Part shown: positions 42,308-51,198 of the stretch, piece after piece | Layout: each line of letters begins with the position of its first letter | Position numbering within the stretch: the first letter of the stretch is position 1 | DNA from: Streptomyces sp. 378 | GTDB lineage: Bacteria; Actinomycetota; Actinomycetes; Streptomycetales; Streptomycetaceae | Assembly (NCBI RefSeq): GCF_030124145.1 | Contig: NZ_JASKMS010000026.1 | Coordinates: 1-64,000 of the forward strand | Length of the DNA stretch: 64,000 nucleotides | Direction: 5' to 3' | Program-made: the position numbers and the translations under genes | Notes under the pieces: generated by a model | Told to the model about the DNA's origin: nothing | What the model saw: the letters and a program-made list of their open reading frames with translations, nothing else | Database searches by the model: none

Positions 42308-43840
42308 ATGACACCTATCTCCAGGACCGGTGCGGGACGCGCGAGCATCGCGACCGTGATCTGTGGCGCGCTGGCCACCGGCGGGCTCACGGCCGCCGGT
42401 GTGACCGCGCTGGAACCTGAGGCGGCCTCCGCCTCCAGCCACCGCGAGGCCCCGCTGATCTCGGGAACCCCGCAGTACGACAACACCGACGTGTACGCGT
42501 TCGTCAGCCCGGACAAGCCGGACACGACGACCATCGTCGCGAACTGGATCCCCTTCGAGGAACCGGCCGGCGGGCCCAACTTCTTCCCGTTCGCCGAGGA
42601 CGCCCAGTACGACCTGCGCATCGACAGCAACGGCGACGCGCAGGAGGACCTGCTCTTCCGATACACGTTCAAGACCCATGTGAAGAACGAGAAGACGTTC
42701 CTGTACAACACGGGCCCGGTCGAGAGCCTCGACGACCCCGACCTCAACATCACGCAGACGTACGACCTCGAACTCATCAAGCTGAAGCGTCTGAAGGCCG
42801 TGTCGAAGACCAAGGTCGCCGACGACGTGCCGGTGGCGCCGTCGAACGTCGGCAAGGCGTCGATGCCGGACTACAGCACCCTGCGCAAGCAGGCGGTGCA
42901 CAAACTCGCGGGCGGCGCCCAGACGTTCGCCGGGCAGGCCGACGACCCGTTCTTCCTGGACCTGCGCGTCTTCGACCTGCTGTACGGCGGGAACCTCTCC
43001 GAGGTCGGCAACGACACCCTCAAGGGCTACAACGTCAACTCGATCGCCCTGCAGGTCCCCAACAGCTTCATCACCGAGTCCCACGAGCAGCCGATCGTCG
43101 GCATCTGGTCGACGACCCAGCGCAAGAACGCCAAGGGCTACTTCTCGCAGGTCTCGCGCCTCGGCAACCCGCTGGTCAACGAGGTCGTCAACCCGCTGAA
43201 GGACAAGGACACGTTCAACGCCTCCGCGCCGCGGGACGACGCGCAGTTCCTGGAGAACGTCACCAACCCGGAGCTGCCCAAGCTCATCGAGGCGATCTAC
43301 AAGATCCCGGCGCCGGCCGAGCCGCGCAACGACCTGGTCGACGTCTTCCTCAAGGGCGTCAAGGACCTCAACCAGCCGCCGCACGTGACGCCGTCGGAGC
43401 AGCTGCGGCTCAACACCTCGATCAAGCCGGCCGCGAAGCCGAAGCGGCTGGGTGTCCTCGACGGTGACACCGCCGGCTTCCCCAACGGCCGTCGCCTCAC
43501 CGACGACGTGATCGACGCCTCGCTCCAGGTCGTCGAGGGCGAACTGCTGGGCGCGAAGAACGACCTCGGTGACGCGGTCGACAAGAACGACAAGGACTTC
43601 GAGAAGGCCTTCCCGTACGTCGCCCTGCCGACGGAGGGTTCGCGCGGTCCGCTCGCCAAGGGCGTGGACGGCGGCAACGACGTCCGCAGCCAGCTGGGCG
43701 ACGCGCTCCAGCCGGCCGGCGCGCAGGGTTCGGACGACATGCGCCTGATCGCCGCGTCCGCCGGGGCCGGAGCGGGCGGCATCGTCCTGATCGGCGCGGC
43801 GCTGATGTGGTGGCGCCGCATGCGGAACCGGGCGTACTGA
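42308..43840 (+). CDS. Exported DUF4331 protein with C-terminal membrane anchor
   Basis: The 510-residue protein has a long signal peptide (ending near AASASS at about 40) followed by the SSHREAPLISGTPQYDNTDVYAFVSPDKPDT opening that defines DUF4331. Near the end, a single helix (IAASAGAGAGGIVLIGAALMW) and basic residues RRMRNR form a membrane anchor. The domain is predicted to be beta-rich and outside the membrane; its function is unknown. GGAGG lies 9 nt before ATG 42308. It is the first of three genes (DUF4331, TPR, NicO) diverging from the sigma/anti-sigma pair. A hairpin at 43861 follows. Confidence 0.88.
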   Translation: MTPISRTGAGRASIATVICGALATGGLTAAGVTALEPEAASASSHREAPLISGTPQYDNTDVYAFVSPDKPDTTTIVANWIPFEEPAGGPNFFPFAEDAQYDLRIDSNGDAQEDLLFRYTFKTHVKNEKTFLYNTGPVESLDDPDLNITQTYDLELIKLKRLKAVSKTKVADDVPVAPSNVGKASMPDYSTLRKQAVHKLAGGAQTFAGQADDPFFLDLRVFDLLYGGNLSEVGNDTLKGYNVNSIALQVPNSFITESHEQPIVGIWSTTQRKNAKGYFSQVSRLGNPLVNEVVNPLKDKDTFNASAPRDDAQFLENVTNPELPKLIEAIYKIPAPAEPRNDLVDVFLKGVKDLNQPPHVTPSEQLRLNTSIKPAAKPKRLGVLDGDTAGFPNGRRLTDDVIDASLQVVEGELLGAKNDLGDAVDKNDKDFEKAFPYVALPTEGSRGPLAKGVDGGNDVRSQLGDALQPAGAQGSDDMRLIAASAGAGAGGIVLIGAALMWWRRMRNRAY

Positions 43841-43860
43841 CCCGCTCCGCTCCCCCTGCC

Positions 43861-43903
43861 GGCGCGGCCCGTACCCCCGCCCCCCCACGGCACGGGCCGC
43901 GCC
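43861..43903 (+). terminator. Hairpin after the DUF4331 gene
   Basis: GGCGCGGCCCGT and ACGGGCCGCGCC form a perfect 12-bp stem with a 19-nt C-rich loop, 20 nt beyond the stop and 38 nt before the TPR gene. It may reduce rather than abolish readthrough. Confidence 0.65.
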
Positions 43904-43941
43904 CCCTGACCCAGCACCAGCACATCCGACGAGGAGAGGTC

Positions 43942-45516
43942 ATGCCTCCGCGTACGACCGACAGCACACCGCAGAGGCGTGACGACGACGGAGCTCCGTC
44001 GACGACCCCGGAACCCGGGAACACCGGGGAGCGGGAGGCTTCGGCTGCCGGGACGGGGGCCGACTCCGGCACGGGCGGGGACGGCACTCCCGGCGCCCAC
44101 CCCACCGAGGGCCGCTCCGGCCCCGGGCCCGGCACCGGTCAGCGGGTCGCCGCCCTGCGGCGGGCCGCCGACGGGGGGCGGCGGTGGCGGGCACTGCGGC
44201 TGGCCGGGTGCGCCGCGCTGCTGGCGGTCGCGGTGACCGGTGGGGCCATCGCGGTCGGGGGTGCGCAGGACCGGGGGGCCGGTGTCACCGCCGTGTCCGC
44301 GGCCGGGGCGTTGTCGCCCGGCGATCTCGCCCGGGGGGACCTCGACGCGGGCATCGCGTCCCTGCAGAGGCATCTCCGCGCCCAGCCGAGGGACTTCGGC
44401 AGTTGGGCCACTCTCGGCGTCGCTTACGTCGAGCAGGCCCGGACGAAGGGCGATCCCTCCCGGTACCCGCAGGCCGGGCGCGCCCTGAAGCGCTCGCTCG
44501 AACTGCGGCCCGGCAACGACCAGGCACTGGCAGGCCGGGCCGCCCTCGCCGCCGCCCGCCACGACTTCCCGGACGCCCTGACGTACGCGGGCCGGGCGCT
44601 CGCACAGAACCCCTACAACGAACGCGCCCTGTGCACCCGTATCGACGCCCTCGTCGAACTCGGCCGGTACGACGAGGCCGCCGAGGCCGCCGACACCGCC
44701 GACGACAGGCGCCCGGGCGTGCCGGTCTTCACGCGGTACGCGTACGTGCGCGAGCTGCGCGGCGACGTCCGCACGGCGCGTACCGTACTGGAGCGCGCCC
44801 TGGACTCCGCGAACGCGCCCGCCGACATCGCGTACGTCGCCACCGCCCTCGGTCAACTCGCCTGGAACCAGGGCGAGTACAAGGCCGCGCTCGGCCACTA
44901 CGCCCGCGCCCTCGCCGCGGACGACGCGTATCTGCCCGCCCTGGAGGGCCGTGCCCGCGCCCAGGCGGCGAGCGGTGACCGGGCGGCCGCCGTGCGGGGG
45001 CTGGAGCAGGTCGTCGCCCGCTTCCCGCTGCCCGGCCCGCTCGTCGCCCTCGGCGAGCTCTACGAGGACCGCGGCGCCGACGGCGACCGGGCGAAAGCCG
45101 GCGACCAGTACGTCCTCGTCGACGCCTGGACGGCCCTCGCCCGCGCCGGCGGTGTCAACGCCGACCTCGACACGGCCATGGCCGCCGCCGACCACGGCGA
45201 CCGGAAGGAGGCCCTGCGCGCCGCCCGCGCCGAGTGGGACCGGCGTCACAGCGTGCACACCGCCGACGCCCTCGCCTGGGCCCTGCATGTCAACGGCCGT
45301 GACGAGGAGGCCCTTCCGTACGCCCGCCGGGCGACGGCCACCGGCTACCGCAACGCCGTCTTCCTCTACCACCGCGGTGTCATCGAACGCGCCACCGGCG
45401 ACGAGCGCGCGGCCCGCACGCATCTGCGGGCCGCGCTGGACCTGAACCCCGGCTTCTCGCCCCTCGGGGCGCGTGAGGCCCGTACCGCACTCAAGGACCT
45501 GGAGGGCAACCGGTGA
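43942..45516 (+). CDS. Membrane-anchored tetratricopeptide (TPR) protein
   Basis: The 524-residue protein has a disordered Pro/Gly/Thr-rich N-terminus (1-75), one membrane helix (about 84-105), and then at least eight TPR-like helical repeats. Examples are FGSWATLGVAYVEQA, PNERAL-type and ALGHYARALAADDAYLPALEGRARAQA. The repeats lie on the outer face and would serve as a protein-binding scaffold. GAGGAGAGG lies just before ATG 43942. The last codons overlap the NicO start (GTGA), so the two are translated together. Confidence 0.88.
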   Translation: MPPRTTDSTPQRRDDDGAPSTTPEPGNTGEREASAAGTGADSGTGGDGTPGAHPTEGRSGPGPGTGQRVAALRRAADGGRRWRALRLAGCAALLAVAVTGGAIAVGGAQDRGAGVTAVSAAGALSPGDLARGDLDAGIASLQRHLRAQPRDFGSWATLGVAYVEQARTKGDPSRYPQAGRALKRSLELRPGNDQALAGRAALAAARHDFPDALTYAGRALAQNPYNERALCTRIDALVELGRYDEAAEAADTADDRRPGVPVFTRYAYVRELRGDVRTARTVLERALDSANAPADIAYVATALGQLAWNQGEYKAALGHYARALAADDAYLPALEGRARAQAASGDRAAAVRGLEQVVARFPLPGPLVALGELYEDRGADGDRAKAGDQYVLVDAWTALARAGGVNADLDTAMAAADHGDRKEALRAARAEWDRRHSVHTADALAWALHVNGRDEEALPYARRATATGYRNAVFLYHRGVIERATGDERAARTHLRAALDLNPGFSPLGAREARTALKDLEGNR

Positions 45517-47162
45517 CCCTGCGCCGGCTGTTCGCGTCCGGCGCCGCCGTCCTCACGGCCGCCTGCGCGCTCACCCTGCTGCCCGCCGCCACGGCGAGCG
45601 CCCACCCGCTGGGCAACTTCACCGTCAACCACTACGACGGCCTCGTCGCCGCCCCCGGTGAACTGCGGGTCCACCACGTGGAGGACCTCGCCGAGATCCC
45701 GGCGACGCAGGCGGGTCCGGACATCGAACGGCTGGGCATCGCCCTGTGGGCCCGCGAGCGGTGCGCCACGGCCGCCGAGGACAGCAGGGCGACCGTCGAC
45801 GGCCGTGCGGTGGCCCTCACCGCCGAGCGCAGCCACGCGCGCGTGCGGCCCGGGCAGGCGGGGCTCGACACCCTCCGTGTGGAGTGCGAGCTGACCGCTC
45901 CGCTGCCGTCGGGGAAGGAGACCGTGTCCCTCGGTTTCCGTGGCGCGAGTGCCTCCACCGGCCCGGGCTGGCGGGAGATCACGGCTCGGGGCGACCGGAT
46001 GACGCTCGCCGCTTCGGACGTGCCGGAGAAGTCGATATCGGCCGAACTGACCAGCTACCCCGAGGAGTTGCTGTCCTCTCCGGCCGACACCGCGTCGGCC
46101 GCCCTGCGGGTGCGCCCGGGTGGCGCCGCCCTGGCCGAGGAGGAGTCGGACGCCCCCGCGGCCTCCGTGCTCCCGCGCGGAGCGGATCGCTGGACGCGTG
46201 CCCTGGACGACCTGGTCGCCCGGCAGGACCTCACCGCCGGTTTCGCGGCGCTGGCCCTCCTCATCGCCGTCGTCCTGGGTGCGATGCACGCGCTCGCCCC
46301 GGGCCACGGCAAGACCATCATGGCCGCGACGGCGGCGGCCCGGGGCGGCCAGGCCCGGATGAAGGACGTCCTGCCCATGGCCGCCTCGGTGACGATCACG
46401 CACACCCTGGGCGTGGTCGCCCTGGGCCTGCTGGTCACGGCCGGCTCGGCGGCGGCGCCCTCGGTGATCGCCTGGCTCGGCGTCGCCAGCGGTCTGCTGG
46501 TGACCCTGGCGGGCGCGAGCCTGGTCCGCCGCGCCCTGCGCGGCCGCGCGCACACCGGGCACCCGCACGGCCGTCGTCACGGCCACGCAAGCCACACGCA
46601 CGGCCACGACGGCCACACGCATGACCACGACGGCCACACTCACGGCCACAGCCACGACCATCACCACAAGCACGACCACGACCACGATCACGGGCACGGG
46701 CACGGGCACGGGCACGGGCACGGGCACGGGCACGGGCAGGACCACAGCCACCCCCACCCGCATCCCCACGCGATCGAGCACACCCACGGTGGATCCACGC
46801 ACAGCCACCCCGTCGCCCCCACCCTCCGCGGCACGATCCTCATGGGTTTCGCGGGCGGCCTCGTGCCCAGCCCGTCGGCCGTGGTGGTGCTGGTCGGTGC
46901 CGCGGCCCTCGGGCAGGCCTGGTTCGGCCTGCTGCTCGTCGTCGCCTACGGCGTCGGACTGGCGCTCACCCTCACGGCCGCCGGATACGCCGTCGTCAAG
47001 GCCGGCAGCGGCATGAGCCGGCTGCTGGACCGGCGCCCCCGCTGGACGGCGGGCCCGATGACGGCCCTGGTACGCCGGACCGCACCCCTAGGCTCGGCTT
47101 TCGCCGTGGTGGTCCTCGGGGCCGGACTCGTGTTCAAGGGGGCGGCATCCGCACTCGGCTGA
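45513..47162 (+). CDS. NicO-family nickel/cobalt transporter with extracytoplasmic domain and His-rich loop
   Basis: The 549-residue protein begins with a signal peptide (1-31, ending ATASA before HPLGNFTVNHYDG). A soluble domain runs to about residue 235. The NicO/RcnA transporter follows, with helices LGAMHALAPGHGKTIMAA (the family HxxxGHGK-like metal motif) and ASVTITHTLGVV. The cytoplasmic loop at about 346-434 is a His-rich segment of HGH and HDH repeats. Six or seven helices complete it. It probably moves Ni or Co. The GTG start overlaps the TPR stop by 4 nt. A (CACGGG)8 microsatellite lies in the loop. Confidence 0.9.
   Translation: MTLRRLFASGAAVLTAACALTLLPAATASAHPLGNFTVNHYDGLVAAPGELRVHHVEDLAEIPATQAGPDIERLGIALWARERCATAAEDSRATVDGRAVALTAERSHARVRPGQAGLDTLRVECELTAPLPSGKETVSLGFRGASASTGPGWREITARGDRMTLAASDVPEKSISAELTSYPEELLSSPADTASAALRVRPGGAALAEEESDAPAASVLPRGADRWTRALDDLVARQDLTAGFAALALLIAVVLGAMHALAPGHGKTIMAATAAARGGQARMKDVLPMAASVTITHTLGVVALGLLVTAGSAAAPSVIAWLGVASGLLVTLAGASLVRRALRGRAHTGHPHGRRHGHASHTHGHDGHTHDHDGHTHGHSHDHHHKHDHDHDHGHGHGHGHGHGHGHGQDHSHPHPHPHAIEHTHGGSTHSHPVAPTLRGTILMGFAGGLVPSPSAVVVLVGAAALGQAWFGLLLVVAYGVGLALTLTAAGYAVVKAGSGMSRLLDRRPRWTAGPMTALVRRTAPLGSAFAVVVLGAGLVFKGAASALG
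46689..46736. repeat. In-frame (CACGGG)8 microsatellite
   Basis: Eight uninterrupted copies of CACGGG encode eight His-Gly pairs in the metal-binding loop of the NicO transporter. Each 6-nt step adds or removes one pair without shifting the frame. Confidence 0.95.
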
Positions 47163-47294
47163 GTTACGTTCGTGAGGCATCGGACGTCAGCAGAGCAGCG
47201 GACGTCGTGAAGAAATCCCACCTCGTGAGGAAATGCGACCCCGTGGGGAAAACACCCGTCATGGAGATCTCGCCCGGCTGCGAATGGGGGCGCC

Positions 47295-48938
47295 GTGTTC
47301 GAAGAACCGGGCCATGAGCGCGTGATCGCGGGCCGCTACCGGCTCCTGGCACCGCTCGGCGAGGGCGGTATGGGCACGGTGTGGCGCGCCCTCGACGAGG
47401 TGCTGCACCGCGAGGTGGCCGTCAAGGAGGTGCGTGCCCCGGCCGGTCTGGCGGGCGACGACGTGCGGCGGATGTACGCGCGCCTGGAGCGGGAGGCGTG
47501 GGCGGCGGCCCGGGTCACCAACCGCAATGTGGTGACGGTGTACGACGTGGCGACGGACGACGACCGGCCGTGGATCGTCATGGAACTGGTCCGCGGCCTC
47601 TCCCTCGCGGAGGTCCTGGACGCCGAGGGCCCGATGACACCGCAGCGCGCCGCGCACATCGGCGCCGAGGTGCTGGCCGCGCTGCGCTCCGCGCACGAGG
47701 CCGGGGTGCTGCACCGCGACGTGAAGCCGGCCAACGTACTGATCTCGAACGACGGCCGGATCGTGCTCACCGACTTCGGCATCGCCATGGTCGAGGGCAG
47801 CTCCGCCCTGACCATGACCGGCGAGGTCATCGGCTCGCCCGAGTTCCTCGCCCCGGAGCGGGCGCTGGGCCGCACACCGGGCCCGGAGTCCGACCTGTGG
47901 TCGCTCGGGGTGCTGCTGTACGCGGCGGTCGAGGGCCGCTCCCCCTTCCGTCACGACACCCCGCTGAGCACGCTTCGGGCGATCGTCGACGAGGAACTGC
48001 CGCCGCCGTACCGGGCCGGTCCGCTCGCCCCGGTGATCGAAGGGCTGCTGCGCAAGGATCCCGGGCAGAGGCTGCCGCCCGAGCGGGCCGAGCAGGATCT
48101 GCGGGTCGTCGCCGCGGGCGGCTCGCCGGGCGCGGACACCACACGGGCGGTTCCGTTCCCGCCGGCGGTGGCGGGTCGTCCCGAGCACGCGCCCACACCC
48201 CCGGCGCCGTTCCCGGGCCGGACGGCGGCGTCCGGGTCGGGTGCCACCACGACGGCCACCGGCCCGGACCGGGACCGCCGGGCCGGCCGGGTGCTGGTCG
48301 CGGGTGTGATCGCCCTGGCGCTCGCGGCGGGCGGGCTGACCTACGCGCTGCTGAACAACGGGGACGGTTCCGGCGACAACGAGCAGGGCGCCGGGGAGAG
48401 CACACCCACGGCATCCAAGAGCCCCCCGCGCGACACGGGGACGGAGAAGTCCAGCCCGTCGCCGACGCCGAGCAGGACCAAGGAGAGCAGTCCGCCGCCG
48501 CAGTCGGTGCGGGTCGCCCTGGAGGGCCGGCGCACGGACTACTCGGGGACGTGTCCGCCGCCCGACGCCCGGGCGCCCGAGTTCACGGCGACGCTCACGG
48601 TGGGGCGGCTGCCGGCCGAGGTGAGCTACCGCTGGGTGACGGGGGACGGCCAGGTGCTCGACGGGGGCTGGAAGACGCTGTCGTTCGCGGAGGGCGGCGG
48701 CCGTTCGAAGCGGGACACGGTGCGAGTGACGACCGAGGCGGAGACCGGGACGTTCGAGAACGAGATCGGCGTCGAGGTGCGCGAGCCGGTGCGGACCACG
48801 TCCGAGTCGGTGCCGTTCTCGGTGACGTGCGAGACGGAGACCCCGACGGGCGGGGCCTCCCCTTCTCCTTCCGGCACGGACCCGGACCCGGAGTCGGAGT
48901 CGGAGTCGGACTCGGACTCCGACTCGGACTCCGGTTGA
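47295..48938 (+). CDS. Membrane-bound Ser/Thr protein kinase
   Basis: The 547-residue PASTA-less Hanks-type kinase has its domain at 10-270: glycine loop LGEGGMGTVW (21-30), Lys44, catalytic HRDVKPAN (140-147) and DFG at 160-162. A Pro-rich linker and one membrane helix (about 336-356, VLVAGVIALALAAGGLTYALL) follow. The outer domain of about 190 residues contains two Cys and ends in an acidic Ser/Glu/Asp tail. The GTG start at 47295 is chosen because the kinase motif is 20 residues in. It is convergent with the SGNH hydrolase (5 nt apart). Confidence 0.92.
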   Translation: MFEEPGHERVIAGRYRLLAPLGEGGMGTVWRALDEVLHREVAVKEVRAPAGLAGDDVRRMYARLEREAWAAARVTNRNVVTVYDVATDDDRPWIVMELVRGLSLAEVLDAEGPMTPQRAAHIGAEVLAALRSAHEAGVLHRDVKPANVLISNDGRIVLTDFGIAMVEGSSALTMTGEVIGSPEFLAPERALGRTPGPESDLWSLGVLLYAAVEGRSPFRHDTPLSTLRAIVDEELPPPYRAGPLAPVIEGLLRKDPGQRLPPERAEQDLRVVAAGGSPGADTTRAVPFPPAVAGRPEHAPTPPAPFPGRTAASGSGATTTATGPDRDRRAGRVLVAGVIALALAAGGLTYALLNNGDGSGDNEQGAGESTPTASKSPPRDTGTEKSSPSPTPSRTKESSPPPQSVRVALEGRRTDYSGTCPPPDARAPEFTATLTVGRLPAEVSYRWVTGDGQVLDGGWKTLSFAEGGGRSKRDTVRVTTEAETGTFENEIGVEVREPVRTTSESVPFSVTCETETPTGGASPSPSGTDPDPESESESDSDSDSDSG

Positions 48939-48942
48939 GCGG

Positions 48943-49749
48943 TCAGTCGTTGCTGTTGAGCACGGGCAGGTAGCCGCCCGACTGGCCGGCTGCCTTCGGG
49001 TGGTACGACTCGCCGATGTTCAGCCAGCTGACGCTGTGCAGCCAGGAGTCGCCGGAGCAGATCTCGTGGCCGGTGAAGGTGGTGCGTACGTCGCCGAAGG
49101 CGAAGCCGTGGTCGGCGGCGCGCTTGGCGACGGCGGTGTTGAGGTGGTCGGAGGCGTCGTTGATGGCTTTGCGCTTGGTCTCGGACAGGCCGAGGCAGGT
49201 GGTGCCGAGCTTGTAGAAGCGGGGGTAGCCGAGGACGACGACCCGGGCGGCGGGGGCCTTGGAGCGGATCGACGAGTACACGCTGTCGAGTTTGCCGGGC
49301 AGCGTGGAGTCCACGTACGCCCGGGCGGTGTTGATGCGGGAGACACAGGAGCTGTCGGACTGGGTCACGCAGGTCGTCATCACGTCGGCGAAGCCGGCGT
49401 CGTTGCCGCCGACGCTGATCGAGACGAGGGCGGTGGAGGCGCTGAGCGGGGCGAGCTGACTCGCCAGAACATCACCCGTTCGGGCGCCCGAACAGGCCGT
49501 GAAGTCGAAGGTCGAGGGTGAGTGGGCGGCGGCCCAGAGGTAGGGGTACGCCTTGGTGCTGCGCTTGCATTCGCCACTGGAGCTGATGTAGCTGCCGGCT
49601 CCGACTCCCGCGGAATAGGAGTCACCGAGGGCCACGTAGCCGCCGGTTGCGGCGAGTGAGGACGCCTGCGCCGTCGCTGCCCCGGTCAGGGCGGTGCCGA
49701 CGGCGAGGAGGAGCGAGCTCACGAGGACGACAAGTCGGGAACGTCTCAT
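48943..49749 (-). CDS. Secreted SGNH/GDSL hydrolase
   Basis: The 268-residue protein has a signal peptide (1-29, ending AQAS). The mature enzyme has block I GDSYSAG with nucleophile Ser44, block III GGNDAG (about 117-122) and the terminal catalytic His near 250 in SYHPKAAG. Six cysteines could form three disulfides. It resembles the small secreted lipases/esterases of Streptomyces such as the S. rimosus enzyme. GGGAGG lies just before ATG 49749. It is convergent with the Ser/Thr kinase gene. Confidence 0.93.
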   Translation of the reverse strand: MRRSRLVVLVSSLLLAVGTALTGAATAQASSLAATGGYVALGDSYSAGVGAGSYISSSGECKRSTKAYPYLWAAAHSPSTFDFTACSGARTGDVLASQLAPLSASTALVSISVGGNDAGFADVMTTCVTQSDSSCVSRINTARAYVDSTLPGKLDSVYSSIRSKAPAARVVVLGYPRFYKLGTTCLGLSETKRKAINDASDHLNTAVAKRAADHGFAFGDVRTTFTGHEICSGDSWLHSVSWLNIGESYHPKAAGQSGGYLPVLNSND

Positions 49750-50376
49750 GGAACCTCCCTTTAGCAGGATCTCTGCCATAACCGTCGTAGCAGCTACGCG
49801 AGTTGACAGGAAGTGTCCATGCCAAGTCTTTTCGACCTCTCCCCGGACGCTCGGCGCGTTCACCACGGCTCAAGACGCGCAGCGGGCACCGATGGTGACC
49901 CCGCACGTCGCAGGCACGGGGTCCGGTCCTCCGAACCCCCGCACACACGTTCGCCGGAGGTCCTGATCCCCTCCGGTGACCGCATGTTTATGCGACGGGA
50001 ATGGGCAACTTGCGTCGCACGAGCGGTCCCTCACAACGACCAAACCAACAAAAACGTGAGAGTCCGCTCCAGGTCTTGCCATACGGGTTCAATCGTCAAT
50101 ACCGTCATACATCTCACCCGCATCGGTCCGTCAGTACGCGGCTCTAGGGGAGGGCTCAAGGACCGCGACGAACCGGCGCGGGGCGCGGTAGGGGGGTGCC
50201 GTGCTCGGCGACCGCAACTGTCTCCGGGCCGTGCCGCGCGGTCGGCTGCCGTTTTTCGCGGCCGGCCAGCTTTGCCAGCTCACCCGGCGTGCCTCGGGTG
50301 AGAACCCCCCTTTCGAACCGGACTGGATCCGGACTGCCCTGGGGGGGCGGTCCACCGGACGAGAGGGACCAGACCC
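49750..50376. other. Long divergent intergenic region, less GC-rich
   Basis: This 627-nt stretch holds the promoters of the SGNH hydrolase (left) and the glycosyltransferase operon (right). An A-rich patch (CCAAACCAACAAAAACGTGA near 50041) and CATAC-type motifs near 50080 stand out from the GC-rich background. A TGCGAC...GTCGCA dyad (49991-50019) is present. TTGACA occurs at 49803 on the + strand. No protein-coding frame is convincing; a long leader or a small RNA is possible. Confidence 0.5.
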
Positions 50377-51198
50377 ATGAGCTCAGTTCTGCAGCCGGCC
50401 GCGACGCAGCAGCGTCCGCCGACCGCCTCCAAGTACCGGCCCGTCTCCTCGCACCTGGCCATAGCGCCGCCGGTGAGCGTGGTCATCCCGGCCATGAACG
50501 AGGCGGAGAACCTTCCGTACGTCTTCAAGACCCTGCCCGACTGGATCCACGAAGTGGTCCTGGTCGACGGCAACTCCACCGACAACACCGTCGAGGTGGC
50601 CCGCGAGCTGTGGCCCGAGGTCAAGGTCGTCGAGCAGCGGGGCAAGGGCAAGGGCGACGCCCTGATCACCGGCTTCCAGGCCTGTACGGGCGACATCATC
50701 GTGATGGTCGACGCGGACGGCTCGGCGGACGGCGGGGAGATCCTCTCCTACGTCTCCGCGTTGGTCTCCGGCGCGGACTTCGCCAAGGGCTCCCGCTTCG
50801 CCAACGGCGGCGGCACCGACGACATGACCTTCATCCGCAAGCTCGGCAACTGGGCGCTGTGCACGGTCGTCAACCGCAAGTTCGGCGCCCGCTACACCGA
50901 CCTCTGCTACGGCTACAACGCGTTCTGGCGCCACTGCCTCGACAAGATCGACCTCGACTGCACCGGTTTCGAGGTCGAGACGCTGATGAACATCCGGGTC
51001 GTCAAGGCCGGGCTCAAGGTGCAGGAGATCCCGAGCCACGAGTACCTGCGCATCCACGGCGTCAGCAATCTGCGGGCCGTGCGGGACGGACTGCGCGTGC
51101 TCCGGGTGATCCTTCAGGAGCGCTCCAACCGCCGTGCGCTGCGCCGCCGTTCACCCCAGTCGCCGATGCTGGACACCATGCGGGGAGAGGTGTCTTGA
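50377..51198 (+). CDS. GT2 glycosyltransferase (dolichol-phosphate-mannose-synthase-like)
   Basis: This 273-residue GT2 enzyme has the GT-A fold: PVSVVIPAMNEAENLPYV at about 32-50, LVDGNSTDNTVEVAR, the DxD-type VMVDADGS near 110, and EVETLMNIRVVKAGLKVQEIPSHEYLRIHGVSNL toward the end. No membrane helix is present. It transfers a sugar from a nucleotide donor to an acceptor, perhaps a polyprenyl phosphate. It is the first gene of three overlapping genes. The stop overlaps the next start (TTGA). Confidence 0.88.
   Translation: MSSVLQPAATQQRPPTASKYRPVSSHLAIAPPVSVVIPAMNEAENLPYVFKTLPDWIHEVVLVDGNSTDNTVEVARELWPEVKVVEQRGKGKGDALITGFQACTGDIIVMVDADGSADGGEILSYVSALVSGADFAKGSRFANGGGTDDMTFIRKLGNWALCTVVNRKFGARYTDLCYGYNAFWRHCLDKIDLDCTGFEVETLMNIRVVKAGLKVQEIPSHEYLRIHGVSNLRAVRDGLRVLRVILQERSNRRALRRRSPQSPMLDTMRGEVS

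Noticed and set aside
50080..50110. tRNA T-arm-like GGTTCAATC near 50088
   Set aside because: No acceptor stem or anticodon arm could be matched around it. No tRNA is supported anywhere in the window.
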